A stretch of 64,000 nt of DNA from Histoplasma ohiense (taxonomy: Eukaryota; Ascomycota; Eurotiomycetes; Onygenales; Ajellomycetaceae), in assembly GCA_017607445.1 (NCBI GenBank), contig JAEVHH010000004.1, positions 1,116,001 through 1,180,000 of the forward strand, written 5' to 3'. Positions 23,050-35,520 of this stretch are shown piece by piece. A program made the position numbers and the translations under genes. The notes below the pieces were generated by a model. It was not told the DNA's origin and made no database searches. It was given only the letters and a program-made list of their open reading frames with translations. Every line of letters begins with the position of its first letter. The stretch's first letter is position 1.

Positions 23050-23319
23050 TTAAGAAATCCAATCCAAAGGCAAAGGAGAAAGTGAGCAATGAAATGGCGA
23101 GCAGCCCAGACAAATACACAAAAGCATTATAGAAATTGATCTACTCAACTTATTCGTATGTGGGCTTCCATGCCTCTTTTCGCGCGAGCTCTGGATCGCG
23201 GGAGGGATGAAAGGGGCCACGACCAGAGAGGTGATCCCCGACATCGTCAAGAGCCTGTGAGCGCGAGTCTCAGGCTTTGGTGCCTGGGTGGAGAAATGGC
23301 GGATCGAGACTCTGAGCAT
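23050..23319 (-). CDS. Candidate small mitochondrial protein, 3' end uncertain
   Basis: An ATG at 23319 opens a frame of up to 89 residues. The start has a classical matrix-targeting look (MLRVSIRHFSTQAPKPETRA, amphipathic, Arg-rich, no acid before residue 18). A hydrophobic segment follows (LLTMSGITSLVVAPFIPPAI, likely one membrane helix), then a basic EKRHGSPHTNK end. The tail after about residue 60 looks non-coding, so an intron donor such as GTTGAG near 23147 may be used, with a later exon that I cannot pin down. No family name is assigned. Confidence 0.42.
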   Translation of the reverse strand: MLRVSIRHFSTQAPKPETRAHRLLTMSGITSLVVAPFIPPAIQSSREKRHGSPHTNKLSRSISIMLLCICLGCSPFHCSLSPLPLDWIS

Positions 23320-25253
23320 CTTTTGGTGAGGAAAAGGGAGATGTTGTTTTGGGTAGTGGATTGCGGCGCGGGGTCAACTGGTTTCAGTTCAGCAGAGGAA
23401 TTCTTGGGACAGTGATGAGTACTAACACAGAAGTAGAGCACAGAAATACTGCCCCAGCACAAGTTCTGCTCCAGCACAACTCCTGCATTTGTCCTGAGAA
23501 CTTTTCTAAATTTACAGACCCGATATCTTTGCGCTGGGTTCTAACATGCTTTAAGTTTTGTGAGAATAAACAGAATCGCGCTGGCATTATTCTCAGCAAC
23601 CAAAGCTTCGGTTGTTGTTTGGGCACTCGATTCCTATTACAGACTAGCGCAATGCATCTCATACCCAACAAGCGGCAAGGCTTCGCCTTTTCTTGGCGTA
23701 TGGAAGTGCGTGTTTCAATTTTGCCCGCATTTCGGGCCACTTATAGAATTGTATGAATAGACATTCTGTTGATGTGAAAGTAGAGGCCCTAGTCGGGAGC
23801 TAATTTAAGACGGGCTCGTACGAATATATTGCGCTTTGCCCCTCTCCTCCCTCGCATTTTCAGTGCCTGATGTACTCATGCCAAACCCCTTTAAATTTTG
23901 CTCGTTATTGATATCGCAATGAATCTCTCCAAAGCATTCCCACTTTTTATTCCTCATAACTAATAGTGCGTTTTGCATCCATGACAATGGTAAATGATTC
24001 CTATTAGCTACCCATTTAACATATCTGACAGTTTTCTTTCTCAGACTTTTCTCCATGCTCCCAGCCAGACTGGCCTCGCCTAAGAGAATGCAATCTTGGG
24101 CGATGACTAATTGGTACCTTTGTCTAACAAGCCAGAGATAGGGGTATCTGTCATAAAGCCTTCAAGAATGGGCATCTTTTCTTTCTGGACTGCAAGAAGT
24201 TGCAGGCTGTTATCTAATCTGTTGTTGATAATCATCAGATGATTTGAGAGTCATACAGTTTGCTCCATCAAGGGGTGGATTTCCATTTGTGTATAGAGTG
24301 AGATATCAATTGTTCATATAAATGATGACATAGATATCAGCAGTGCATTTATTATCACTGTACTTCACACTCTTTCTGAAGAGAGTCTCTCTCTGTCTGC
24401 ACCTCTTTTTAGATGATGCTTGATAATCTTTATATGTCTTACAAATTGTATGAGAATAGTGCTTCTCCTGCTCATTGTCAGTTGTGAATGGAGCTTCCAG
24501 ACTAAAATTGAAGCTCATACAACCTGTTCTTCTGAAGGTGGCCATGTACCACGTGAATCACCAGTAGTGAACAGTAGCACTGTATTGAAGTAGGTTTGAC
24601 CATATTCCGTACGGCGGCCACAATCCGGGGGAGGGAATGGCTGGCCTCGCTCAGCCATGGATAAGATCCATTGAATAAGGGATTCTTCTTTTATGAAACT
24701 TGAGTTTCCAGTTCTTTGGTGGAGTGAGTGTCAAACGCGTGCTATATGACCATGAAGTTGATAGTATCGACCGGAATAGGGAATATCATATAATTAATTT
24801 TGCTGCGGCATTTATGCTTGAGCAATAACCATCATAACTCAGGAAGGTATTAAATGACCTCTAGCCTCAGGCCCATACAATTAGAATCGCCTTCTGCAAT
24901 GAGCTGCATTAATTTGTGATAACTAGGTTGCTTCTCTCTCTTTCTCTAGAGAGGTTCCTTAGATACATGCTTCATTTAAGTCGAGGAAGGAACAAATAAG
25001 GGAAACAAATGATGTAAGAAAGGAAAGAAAGACTCTTCGGGCGTTCCGTAGGTGCTCTGTAGCATCTGCTCACAACTATAAAGTTCAACATCCTGGACAG
25101 AGCGTAATGGACAATGGGCATGTTAAGTACAAAATGGGAAAAGCTCATATTGTTCAATTTGGTTGAGAAAAGAAAGAAAACAGGAAGGTATGTGAACATC
25201 AATTTGAGGTGATTCATGAAAAGGAAAGGAAAAACAGCACCCTTGTAAACAGA
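23320..25253. other. Gene-poor stretch
   Basis: No recognisable coding segment on either strand. Short frames at 23805-24056 and 24306-24545 show no family signal. The AT content rises towards the broken NLR gene, as in other accessory spans of the window. Confidence 0.4.
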
Positions 25254-28200
25254 TTAGATATAAAGAGAAGAGATGTTGAAGTCATCAGGCGGTTGAGAAT
25301 ATGATGCCTTTTGCAGAAGCTTGACTACCTGCTCGTGGCCATTGCAAGCTGCCCATGACAGTGGGGTTTGTGCATATTGATCTTTAGTCTCAATATTGGC
25401 ATTCCTTTCAAGCAGTAGTTTCACTACCTGCTTATGATCATTCTCAGCTGTCCATGAGATTGGAGTCTGACCAAACTCATCTTGAGTCTCAATATTGACT
25501 TTTCTTTCAAGCAGCAGCTTTGCTATCTGCATATGGCCTTGACGAGCTGCCCATGAGAGTGGGGTCGATTCAAATGGATTCAATTCAGTCTCAATATTGG
25601 CATTCCATTCAAGCAGCAGCTTCACTACCTGCACATGGCCTCGGTAAACTGCTCATGAGAGTGGAGTCAATTTAAATAAACTATCTTTGGCTTCAATATT
25701 GGCATTTCTTTCAAGCAGCAACTTTGCTACCTGCACATGGCCATTCTCAGCTGCAGATGAGAGTGGAGTCTTGCCCTCCATATCTTTAGTCTCAATATTG
25801 GCATTCCTTTCAAGCAGCAGCTTGACTATCTGCTCATGACCTAGTTTAACTGCTCAAAACAGTGGGGTCTGCTCATATTGATCTTTGGTCTCAATATTGG
25901 CATTTCCTTTAAGCAGAGCTGACATGCATTTATTCAACTCAAAGTACACTGCCAGGTGCATTCCTGTTATCTTTGTCTCATAAGTTCTGCATCCATTGTA
26001 TATACCAAAACCTGGCTACATGCAGATACCTTGGCTGAGCTGTGAAGAAAATCCAAAATTAAGCTCTCCTCTTGAATTGAAGATTCCCTGGCATGATAGC
26101 CCCAGTTCTGTGCAGCATAACTGTAAAAAGGATATAACTGTAATCGCTCAGTCAAAGCATCTTTCGTCAGACAGCATCCAGTTTCAAACACTTTAAATGA
26201 TAGGTAAGTGACACAGGTTTTTGTAATATCAGTGTGAGCATTCGGAAACCAGCTCTCCCAAGAGCGCTCAAGGAATTTCTGGGTAGTGTAGTGGATCAAA
26301 TGGATAGTCCCACCCTTGTCGCCGGCAATGATCAATCCAGCACACACTGAGACTGTAAGTTGAATAGGTGCAATATTATCTGTATCAAGCTCAGATGTAT
26401 TTGGCTCAATGGCTAGAGCATGTTGAAGTTCCATAGATGTCAGTTGACTCTTTGCACAGACGATCCATTGAAGGGCTCTCATAGCGAGGTCTTGGTAATC
26501 CGGTGGTTGACTTCGGATTCTTTCTATAGCGTGCTTATAGGAAGTATCTAGTGCTATGAAGTTTTCGTTGTCATTTGGTGCATTGGATGTTGCCTCTATC
26601 TCTTGAAGCGCCTGTTTTATCGCCTTCATATTTGTTTTAAAGGCCACGGAATCAACGTAGAGCCGTGCGAGCAGAAACCTAGTTTATGTTAGCAAACTCG
26701 GCTAATCATCCCCTCTGAGAATAACACATACATGCCGTCAACAGCTTTAGCGATCTTGGTCTTGATCTCTTCTTGAAGAGACTTGTCTTCTGAAATTAAG
26801 GTCGAGCAATTCCGCAATCTTCCGTCAAGATATTTTTGTACATCTGTACCACTGGCGCGAATCTCAAGCCTGATACTTCCGTCGAATTTTCCCTCTATTT
26901 CCTGGATAAATCGCGATGTGGCGAAAATACTCGCATTGGTGTTTGTCTGGAGGTTGAAAATCCCTTGCAGGAACATTTCACGACCATCAGGAGAAGCTCG
27001 ACACTCATCCAGTGCGTCAATGACAATAAATGTCCTTTGATAAGAAACTACAATTTGCTGTAGTGAACTCCGGAGCTCATCAAGAGAAGGACGGGTATTT
27101 ACACGTTTATGTCGATTATAAAGGTCCTTTACAACTTCAACTACAGAAGGCTGTCCCTGAAGTAATTGCTTTAATAGACTTGCAATGAGATCAGCCGGCT
27201 TCTGTTCCTGTTGTTGCTTGAAGTTGCAATATAGATATGCGATCCCAACGGAAGGGCCATTTTGAAATCTCCTGTGAAGGTCGTGGACAACAATAGATGT
27301 GATAATTGTTTTGCCTGCCCCGGTATGCCTGGGCAGAATAGAGTTTATTTGGGTTCTTTCTGACCCACTGTTGGAATTTATCTGATTGCAATAGCCATTC
27401 TCCGGTACATTCCTGTCGTTGGGAAATCAAGTCATTTTGCTGGGGAGCATAATTCATTGTGTGAGCCACTCAGTAATGGTTTGATGATCTTGGTTTTGTT
27501 GGTGAGAATGAAGTTGGTTGACGATATTGATCACTCCTTCAAGTTGACCTGCGAAACCATGGTTTGTTAGAATTGCTGAGGCTTACGAATACTCTGTCCA
27601 AGAATCATTGATGTTAAACAACCAAACAAAAGGTTTAAAAAATTGATGGGCCTTACTTTTGATTGTGGGCATCTTCTCCACTTCCTGTGTTGGTACCCAC
27701 GAGAGGAGTTCCTTGGCAAATGCCGCTGCAACAGCCGCTGCGTGTTCTTGCCAGGTTTTGTTCTTATGTGCATCTGCATAATGACAGATACCTCGGATGA
27801 CAAGGCATGGGAAATTATTCATCAGTCCTGCTGCCCCCATTTCAAAGCAGAGTAACTTGCCTCCAAGTCGTTTATTGATATCGTCCCGGACCAACGCATC
27901 TTTGATTACCTGGTTGCCAGATGCGATAAAGCCGTAATGCACACGCATGTCCCGCGGTTTTCTGCGGATAATTCCTCTCGGATCACAGTGACTGCAAGGA
28001 TCCCCTTCTCCTTCCTCCTCTTCCTCATAACCATCCCCTTGGCTCTCCTCGTTGCTGGTGTCGGAAGTATCAGGTTTTTCAACATGCTTGCAGCTTGCTC
28101 TAAAGAGCACATCTCTCAAAGACTCTGACCTGGTATATCTCGGCGCAAGCCTAGGCCAGTTGTCCTTCAATTCGTCGAGGTAATGTGGTAATTTAGAACC

Positions 28201-28708
28201 TTTCATCTCACACTCCCTTTCTAATTTGGTCAATGCAGTAAGTAGCTCGGTAGGGGGGCGGTTCAATGCTCCGGTTCGTTTGAAGCCCTCTTGTTGAGAT
28301 TTCCCAAAATCCCACTGCACAACTCCGCTAAACTCATAAGTGGGCGTGCTGACCACAACATCGCCAAGCCTGACAGATTTAGGGACTCCTCCACCGATAC
28401 CAACCATCAACCCAAATTTAATTGATGGGAAAGTAGACGTCATCCAAGTTCGCGACTGTTGCTGCATTGTTGTTGCCGATTTCGCCTTTTGGCAAACATG
28501 CTATTACAATGTTATGCACGCCAACACGACCGAGGATATAGGCATTGTGGTCATTAGGGTGCTTAGGAAGTTCTTCGTGTATTTCATCAAGCATTGCCGC
28601 CGCGGCCGTTAACTCCTTAGGCAGCGCGCAGACCCAGCCCACGGTGTAGTCATCATGAGTCCGAAGCTGAGTAGCCATCTCTGGAGTAGACTGTTCGAGA
28701 GGACGCAT
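25254..28708 (-). pseudogene. Broken NLR gene: PNP_UDP - NACHT - ankyrin repeats
   Basis: Start ATG at 28708 (or the internal Met in PEMATQL). A nucleoside-phosphorylase-like domain comes first ([52 protein letters not shown]). Then a NACHT ATPase (GAGKTIITSIVV P-loop near 27330; FIVIDALDEC Walker B), then ankyrin repeats. Breaks are a one-base shift near 28431, a one-base shift near 27464, two shifts around the P-loop (about 27325-27350), a shift and stop near 25970, and two TGG-to-TGA stops at 25854 and 25654. Two introns still splice in phase (about 27545-27645; about 26680-26728, restoring GMFLLARLYVDSV). Intact relatives are fungal non-self-recognition receptors. It could be an allele-specific null. 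Confidence 0.87.
25300..25935 (-). repeat. Tandem 99-bp ankyrin-coding repeats
   Basis: About six 33-codon units, each encoding a VKLLLERNANIETKD-like core followed by TPLSWAA and GH. They are very alike at DNA level, as in fungal NLR repeat domains under concerted evolution. Confidence 0.85.
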
Positions 28709-29109
28709 CTTGTAACAAGATGTATTTAGAGAGGATAACGTGGGAGTAATAAGTCGATCTACTTTGGTTGGTTTTGTTCAGTAGGATAGGTTTTTTATCA
28801 AGTTCTATCGAGTTGCTGGAATGCAGATCAAAAAGCTGACACCTCACTCACGGTGGAGACGATATCGTCCGAATAGGGAGATATGTTACGATGCGTAAAC
28901 GAGAGTTGCGAGAGAACAAAGTAGGCCAACATGCTGAGATCAAGATATCAGGGGGGGCAGCCAGCCGCAAAGCGGGGTTGGTCATATATGCAGAGGCTGA
29001 GTATGACAGGGTCCAATGGTAGTCCAATTACGACCATATGCCTAGATAGTTCAGTGACCTCCAAACCGTCTCGCAAGCGTCAGTATCCTAAGCCCCATCC
29101 ATCCGACAG

Positions 29110-29900
29110 GTCACGATTTCAGAAAAGCAGAAGCTCGACGCGCCGGCATCATCATATTGGGATAACCTGTTAAAGATTTGGTTAACCAAAGACGCATTAG
29201 AGGAGTTGGATCGAAGAAACAGCCGTCTGAAACCACCACAGAACCAACATAGACCTGTCACTCAACAATTTCGCACTGAGCTGAAGAAGCGCTGTAATCC
29301 TTTTCAGTCTGTTCTGGACTTTCTCCGTGAGTGTGCACCCGCTTTCAAATCAGATAAAGCGGGTTTCCAGATTGGGAGGACCTGACATCACTGACCTTAG
29401 AAATGTACGTAACTACAAATCCATGCAAATACATCATTGCTGATAATATTGCCCAGTTTTCTAAACCGGAAAATTCCTCGAAAAAGCAATGAGCTCAAGG
29501 TCCCAGAGTAGAAAGCGACGCGAATGTTCTCCTCCATCAACAAGCGCAGATACAAGGAGTGCCAACAAGTCCACGAGCACCACACCCTATAATCGTAACT
29601 TCCAGCAGAATTTAATTGATCATGGCGTTTACCCTGACGGATATGAATATCCGGATGGCCGAATACCAGCAATACTGGGAGATCAATGAAACACTAGCTC
29701 GACCCTGACCCTCCCTTTTCCCATCAAAGTTCTCTATGAACATTTCCGGAAATTCAAACAAGCAGATACCCACGCATCTAAAGAACAACCGGTCACAATG
29801 TCAGTGATTCCTATCATTGAAGGTGGTGTTGATGATTCCGAATCCGCCGGGGGGGGATACCCACTAGAGCTTCATATGATTCTTAGAGACTTTCACTTCG
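29110..29900 (+). pseudogene. Decayed DUF7924-like multigene-family fragment
   Basis: Pieces in different frames read in order like one protein: SYWDNLLKIWLTKDALEELD then RRN (about 29150-29215); PVTQQFRTELKKR; MSSRSQSRKRRECSPP and FQQNLIDHGVYPDGYEYPDG (29489-29660); LYEHFRKFKQADTHASKEQP and MSVIPIIEGG (about 29730-29830). Stops and frame changes separate them, and the protein ends early. This matches, from memory, a fungal dispersed family with a C-terminal DUF7924 domain, of unknown function and often near transposons. It sits just upstream of the broken NLR gene, divergent from it. Confidence 0.6.
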
Positions 29901-30363
29901 CTCCATCTAATAAAATTAAAATAGTCATTATTTTCTTTCTTCACTGTGAATCTATTCTTTCTTTTATACTAGAGCTCACTTTTGTTTCCTAGTTATTATT
30001 TTCTTTTATAAAAAGAGAAGGGAATTGATTTGTTTTCTTTTCTTTTCTTTCTTATTTTTCTTAGAGAATAGAGAGCAATAGTTATAACCAGATTGAAGTA
30101 CTCAGTAGTTAGTTGATAATATCAACTCTTCGTGTCTAATCCTTAGGGTTTCACCTCCAATCCTTGGGGGATAGCGGAGCTAGAAGGGCTTACATCAGTC
30201 CCACCACCCACAGCTGGTCCAAACGTTAGGTGGCACGTGCCTGGGTAGCCCTACCTAATGCCTAACACATAGTCAACGACGTCGAACTTCACAGCTTACC
30301 GAGCTACGTTTATCGCCATATACAGATGGAACAAAGTTCGCTTTACACAGAACTACTCTTGTC
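29901..30363. other. Low-complexity AT-rich spacer
   Basis: TTTTCTTT-rich runs near 29930-30065, then the 5' flank of the CID-domain gene. No gene seen. Confidence 0.5.
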
Positions 30364-32256
30364 ATGACGACTCATCTAGTTGCCATTGCAAAAGCCACTT
30401 TCTCAGCTGGGCTTTTGCGACCAGATCCCACCTCCGTCCACCGCGATGAGATCGCCTTTTTCCAAGAATCACTCGACCGCGTAGTGACGCACTGCTCTTC
30501 AGGAAACATCCAGGTTTGAACAATGACTCCTCATGTCAGCGCTGAATGGGTTGGTTTACTAAATCTTTGATCGGGGTACCTCCACTAGACTTGCACATCG
30601 TGGCTTCTGAAAAATGTGATCCCTTCGTCAACAAGGATTGGGGCTCTAGGCAAATACCTTGTTACTCTATCTGGATCCTTCGAACATGGCGATAAATCAC
30701 TGGCTGCTGGACAGGGAACGACTGAGCGCCCAAAGAATTCTTCAAAACGGAAACGATTGCATATCTTATATTTACTAAATGACCTGTTGCATCACACAAA
30801 ATACCATGAACAGACAACGTCCGCCTTTTCAAACCTCAGTGGTTCCCTTCAGCCTTTTTTAGTTGATCTTATTAGCCTGGCAGCAAGCTTTGGACATGAG
30901 AACAATCCAAAACACCACAAACGATTGAGCGATCTGCTGGATATATGGGCTAGTAACAGTTACTACAGCGGCGATTATATAAACAAACTCCGTGAAACAG
31001 TGCATAATTCCTCTTCTCCTGACTTGCTGAATGCAAAATCTGCTTCCAATGGCCACGATTTAGATACACCGAACAAGACCTCTCCAAGGGACGCTCCCTA
31101 CGTAATGCCAGCGACGCACGGAGACCCGTCCGCGCCATATCATGAACTCCCAGCGGGGAACCTAATGCCACATATAATTCCCAACTCAACAGTCCCAATC
31201 CGACCACAAGCAGTAAAGCCTCTTCAGTTTCTTGCAGGACCTGCAGATGAGTCTCTAGCCACCGCAGTGAGAAACTTTCTAAATGACGTGGACAAAATAT
31301 ATAACCCTAATGAGGATTCGTTGGATGGGAGAATTCATGTAGAGATTGATGAACTTGGCCAAGCAGTTTTCCGCGACCCATCAACGGGAGAAGTTGTCGA
31401 CGGGGAAACATACTATGGTTGGTCACGTTCATTCTGCGAGAATATGAAGAAAAGGAGGAATGGTACCCTTGGGCGTCGGAGCCCAAGTCAAAGTCTCAGC
31501 CCCAACCGGAGCTATAGCGCAAAGAGACGGCGACGATATAGCGATAACATCACTGGTGATGACAGGGGACGCTCTAGATCGCCGGGTTCATCCATATCTG
31601 ACAGCCGCAGTCGAAGCGCCTCGTACTCGCGCTCCCTATCCCGCTCCCGTTCCCGCACGACGCTGCACCGCTCAGGACGCCCAAGATCACGGTCAAGATC
31701 GAAATCTTACTCTCCTCGCCCATTATCACCACCTCGCATTCCTCCGAAGCACCAGAATGCGCTTTTCCCTCCCCCAGGAACAACTCCACATATCCCCCTT
31801 CCACAAATGCCATACCCCTTCCGTGGCTCGCAACAATTACCACCTCCCCACCCTCCACCGGTACCCGGTCCTGGTGGTATGTTCATTCCCCCACCTCCTC
31901 CAAGGCCTCCAGGCTATCATGGAGCCTGGCCGCCGCCGCCACCACCTCTTCCTTCTCAACATTCGAGCACGACGCCACCATTCCCACCACCTCCACCCCC
32001 ATTGCCTATGACCATGAGCTACCCAGGTTTTCAACCTCCTGCTGGTGCCGTTGCGCCACAATACCCTCCTAATCCACATCCACCCCACCTGCCACACCCT
32101 GGATCTTACCATCCCCCGGCCCCCCATACGACCCAGGGACCGGGGCCTGGCCACCAGCCTTATCCTGGTGGAGATGCGAATGAGTCTGGGGAAAGTGGGA
32201 GTCGGGGAAATGATGCGAGTGGAAGAAAAGGCTGGGGGATGGGGGGTTGGTATTGA
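30364..32256 (+). CDS. CID/RPR-domain RNA-processing protein with SR and Pro-rich tails
   Basis: Two exons, 30364-30513 and 30589-32256, joined in phase 0, give 605 residues. The N-terminal ~140 residues form a CTD-interacting (CID/RPR) fold: TCTSWLLKNVIPSSTRIGAL, LHILYLLNDLLHHTKYH, then LLDIWASNSYY. A second conserved block is RIHVEIDELGQAVFRDPSTG with YYGWSRSFCENMKKRR. An RS-rich part follows (about 280-375), then a long Pro-rich part (about 375-560) with PPPPP runs and a Gly-rich end. This layout resembles CHERP/SCAF-like factors that link RNA polymerase II or U2 snRNP to splicing and 3' processing. The exact orthologue is unclear. Confidence 0.82.
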
Positions 32257-33157
32257 TTTGGTTATTTAACATTATCCTCTCATGCTGTCAAACCAACGCC
32301 ATTATCTGTTCCGCAGCCCGAATTCAACGAATCATGATCCTGTAGATGGAACCAACCAATGCCAATGCTTCCCCATACAGGGAAGAGCCAAGTTAAACAC
32401 CAGCCAACTTTTGGGAACTGTCTACCAAAACATCCCGCGTAACAATGAGAAAAATTCTGGTTTACAACTCTCTATCCCTGTGTAGATGCTCAAAAACTAG
32501 ATTTTCATTGGCTCTGAATTCTCGAAGTATGGTATTTCGCCATTCTCAACATGTTTAATCTGAAAAGTTTGGCTTTTGAAAATATCACGTTAAATTTCAG
32601 TACATATAGTGAACGTATCCATATCTTAAATAGATCTACACCATTCGACTCAAATATTTCAAAGACAATAAATAAATACCACTGTGTGTCGATTTAGTCT
32701 GATATTGTCTACGAAAATCGAGCACAATTGAGGTATTTGGGGTCGCTGGGAGTTACTTCTCGCATCCCACCCCCTCCTAAGATCAAAAAAGACCACCTTG
32801 CAAACTTCCCGGATCCCATTCACGAGTGGATAAAGAGCCCAATTTTGAGATATGAAAATCTGTATCTGCGCATCCAGCTATTGTTCGAGTATGCTTCGAT
32901 TGTCAGCTCCGACCCGAGGGGGCTTGGGGCTGAATAACAGATTCAAGGAGCAGCGTATGACAGCGTATCAGCCTCACATATTTAGATGAAAGAAGATATG
33001 ACCTTCTTCAAGTTTTATATAAATCCTACTGTCAGTGCTCCAGATACCTTAAAGCCAACCCCCTCATCCACATAGTTAGCTAGCATAATCAAACCTGGCA
33101 AGATTGATCAACCAATATATATAGCACACTCAACATCCCATCGCGATCCCCATCGCC
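32257..33157. other. Intergenic
   Basis: AT-rich 3' flank of the CID gene, then the promoter of the DJ-1/PfpI gene, with a TATA-like TATATAT run at 33116-33122. No coding exon seen. Confidence 0.45.
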
Positions 33158-33934
33158 ATGTCCCAACCCAATTCCCTCAAAGTACTCCTCCTTCCCTTTC
33201 CAGGCTTTGACACCTTGGACCTCTATGCTCCAATCGAGGTCCTGGGCAAGGGTGCAGCCATCGGTGGGCTTGAGATAACCTTTGAAATCGCCACCGTCGC
33301 CCAACCAACTCTCAGCGCGGAGAAAGTCCCTGTCTATCGTACCCTCAGCATTTCCCAGGCGATGATGCAGCTCGACCAGTATGAGATTGTTGTCCAGCCT
33401 GGCGCCGGCGTTTCCGAAGTAGAAAAGTACCTGGAAACCCCAGAGCTACTTGGACTAGACCCATCTAGCGTGAGGGAGCATCTGCAACTGCTCCTGACTT
33501 TTTCGCAAATGACTACGCCCTCTCCGCGAGGCTGTAAGCGCGTGTTCCTGTCAATATGCACTGGGGCGCTAGTGGCGGGGTTAGCAGGGGTATTCAGCAA
33601 CATGGTCGTCACTACCCATTATGCGGGTCTTGAAAAGTTGGGAGAGTATTGTAGGATGGCGGGTCAAGGAACTGTTATTGAGCCCGATATAGGCAACGGG
33701 GGTTATGAAGGCTACTCGAATGCGCAGCAGCATTCGTGGAGGTGGGTCACTTTAAACCGACCCGGGTTTGGAGTAAACGTTATCAGCTCTGGAGGGATTA
33801 GCTGCGGGCTTGACGCATCATTGTACTTGTTGAGCGAGCTGGAGGTGATGAAGGATGGGCAGCGAGAGAAGGTTGGAGTTGCGAAGGCACACAGGTGCGC
33901 GCGGATTATGGAGTATGCATGGCGATGGGCTTAG
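33158..33934 (+). CDS. DJ-1/PfpI (ThiJ) family protein, class I amidotransferase-like
   Basis: A single exon of 258 residues. The start VLLLPFPGFDTLDLYAPIEV is typical of fungal ThiJ/PfpI proteins, with the conserved VVQPGAG. The nucleophile-elbow Cys is C134 in SICTGALVAG, followed by TTHYAGLEKL and the NVISSGGISCGLDASLYLLS segment that completes the fold. Members are chaperone- or glyoxalase-like, proteases or isonitrile hydratases; nothing here separates these roles. There is no signal peptide, so it is probably cytosolic. Confidence 0.87.
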   Translation: MSQPNSLKVLLLPFPGFDTLDLYAPIEVLGKGAAIGGLEITFEIATVAQPTLSAEKVPVYRTLSISQAMMQLDQYEIVVQPGAGVSEVEKYLETPELLGLDPSSVREHLQLLLTFSQMTTPSPRGCKRVFLSICTGALVAGLAGVFSNMVVTTHYAGLEKLGEYCRMAGQGTVIEPDIGNGGYEGYSNAQQHSWRWVTLNRPGFGVNVISSGGISCGLDASLYLLSELEVMKDGQREKVGVAKAHRCARIMEYAWRWA

Positions 33935-34569
33935 TAGGCTGTCCTCAACGTCCCTGTTTTCCATTGTCTTTAAGTCCTATCACTCTACTTCTTTCTGGAT
34001 GGCAATATCAGAGGCCTGCGGAGGAAGATCGGAAAGGGCTGCCAACAGATTTTTGAGTTGGAAAATAGTCATGTTAGTTAAATAATCAATTCAGACATTG
34101 ATATCGACAAACACACCAAGCTCCTCAATCCTTAATTCTTCCAAGAGACAACTCGCGGATGATTAAGATTTCAGTTGTGTCATGGCTGCTTATTTCTCTC
34201 TTGCATATCGAGAAGTCAACCTTGTCTATCTCTGATTTCTGTCACTACTCACTATCCCCCTGACATTTCCAAGCTCTGGATTGGACTTGGTTGATATTTC
34301 TGGAAAAATTGAGAAGGAAGACCTGCCCATATACGCGGCAGCGAAGTATTAGCTGACTTGAATAGGTCAAAATTTGCACAACGGGTATCAAATCGCTGAT
34401 CTACGGTATGTATGTATGTACTGTACATACATTCATACCTATATTTGATATCCGAGTATCGCCATGAAGTTGCTGGATATGAATTGTATATCTTCTTTAG
34501 CTAGTTAATAATAATCCTAGTGATTACATACAAAATTGGTAACGGTCAACTATTTAATGTTTTCCCAAA
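33935..34569. other. Intergenic, AT-rich
   Basis: No gene seen. A palindromic GTATGTACTGTACATAC-like run lies at about 34409-34430. Confidence 0.5.
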
Positions 34570-35520
34570 AGGCATCCTCATTCTCACGAGTGCTTCGATA
34601 CTAGAATTCAGCAACAAGAAATCCACTGAATACCTCCAGACGGGCAAAAACCGAATCATCTGCTAATCTTCTTAATCTGAACGTTTTACCATCGAGATAG
34701 ATCTTTTCTATATGATAACAGGGCTTCCAGGCGACAAGATTGGTATGAGAGTTTGGGATATAGGCAACATTTCTAAGGGTAATGTTAAACCGCTTTCCTC
34801 CCTCATCTAGTTGTCAAACCACCAGTATACACCTCCTCGTTAGCCGGTTCAAACGATACGAATCTCGATCGATTATTACATATATGTTGTTCAGCGCCAG
34901 TAGCAAATATCCAGGAATCTCGAAGATAGTTTAATGTGGGATGTCGGATGTGATACGCCCAAGTTCCAGCAATCTTTTCCTGGAATATTCAGCTCGGAAG
35001 TCATCGACCATATCTGCGAAGCGGGAGTTCCCTTTTCCCTCTATCTCAAATTTCTTTTTTCGAAAAGTGACGTACGCGTTATCGATTGATCGATTGGCAT
35101 GAAAGAAGTCCTGCCATAGATCAAAGTTTCCTTCTATTCCTGCTCGTCGAATCTTATGTTCAATCAACATCCACTCATCTAGCCACTTATTTAAACCTCT
35201 TTTTGGCGGTTTGCGAAGATTCTCATATCTTAAACGTGCCTCGTACTGACGCTCCGCTATGCTTGGGCATAACCTCTTTTTGAGAGCAATTCAAAGCTTT
35301 TTGACATCGATAAGCTCATTTTCACTTAATGCCATCTCAAGCTCTCTAGGTTCCACTGTTTCAAGGATGTCATGTTTGATCCTGTTTACACCATCGACCT
35401 TCACCTGATATTTCACCATTTCGTTGTTATATTGTGCGTTCTCCATTTTCCATCGGATTATTGCTTCTGGAGTAAGTTCAGTGGGGATATCTGGGGGGGA
35501 GAGGGCTGAGCTAATTGACT
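34570..35520 (-). mobile_element. Ty1/copia retrotransposon relic (gag and start of protease)
   Basis: Reading the minus strand from Met at 35446 gives MENAQYNNEMVKYQVKVDGV, an in-frame stop near 35290, then KKRLCPSIAERQYEARLRYE, KWLDEWMLIEHKIRRAGI, FADMVDDFRAEYSRKRLLEL and a stop at 34931. A shifted frame continues with DSWIFATGAEQHICNNRSRF, the copia aspartic-protease region (normally a D[ST]G-type active site, here ATGA). No integrase, reverse transcriptase or RNase H is left, so this is a dead 5' fragment. The CCHC zinc knuckle is also missing. Confidence 0.75.

Noticed and set aside
25654..25856. RIP (CpA to TpA) as the cause of stops in the ankyrin repeats
   Set aside because: The two TGG-to-TGA changes are CpC-to-TpC on the other strand, not the usual RIP context, and repeats remain highly alike.
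31460..32011. 183-residue frame inside the CID gene
   Set aside because: Out-of-frame shadow of the SR- and Pro-rich coding sequence.
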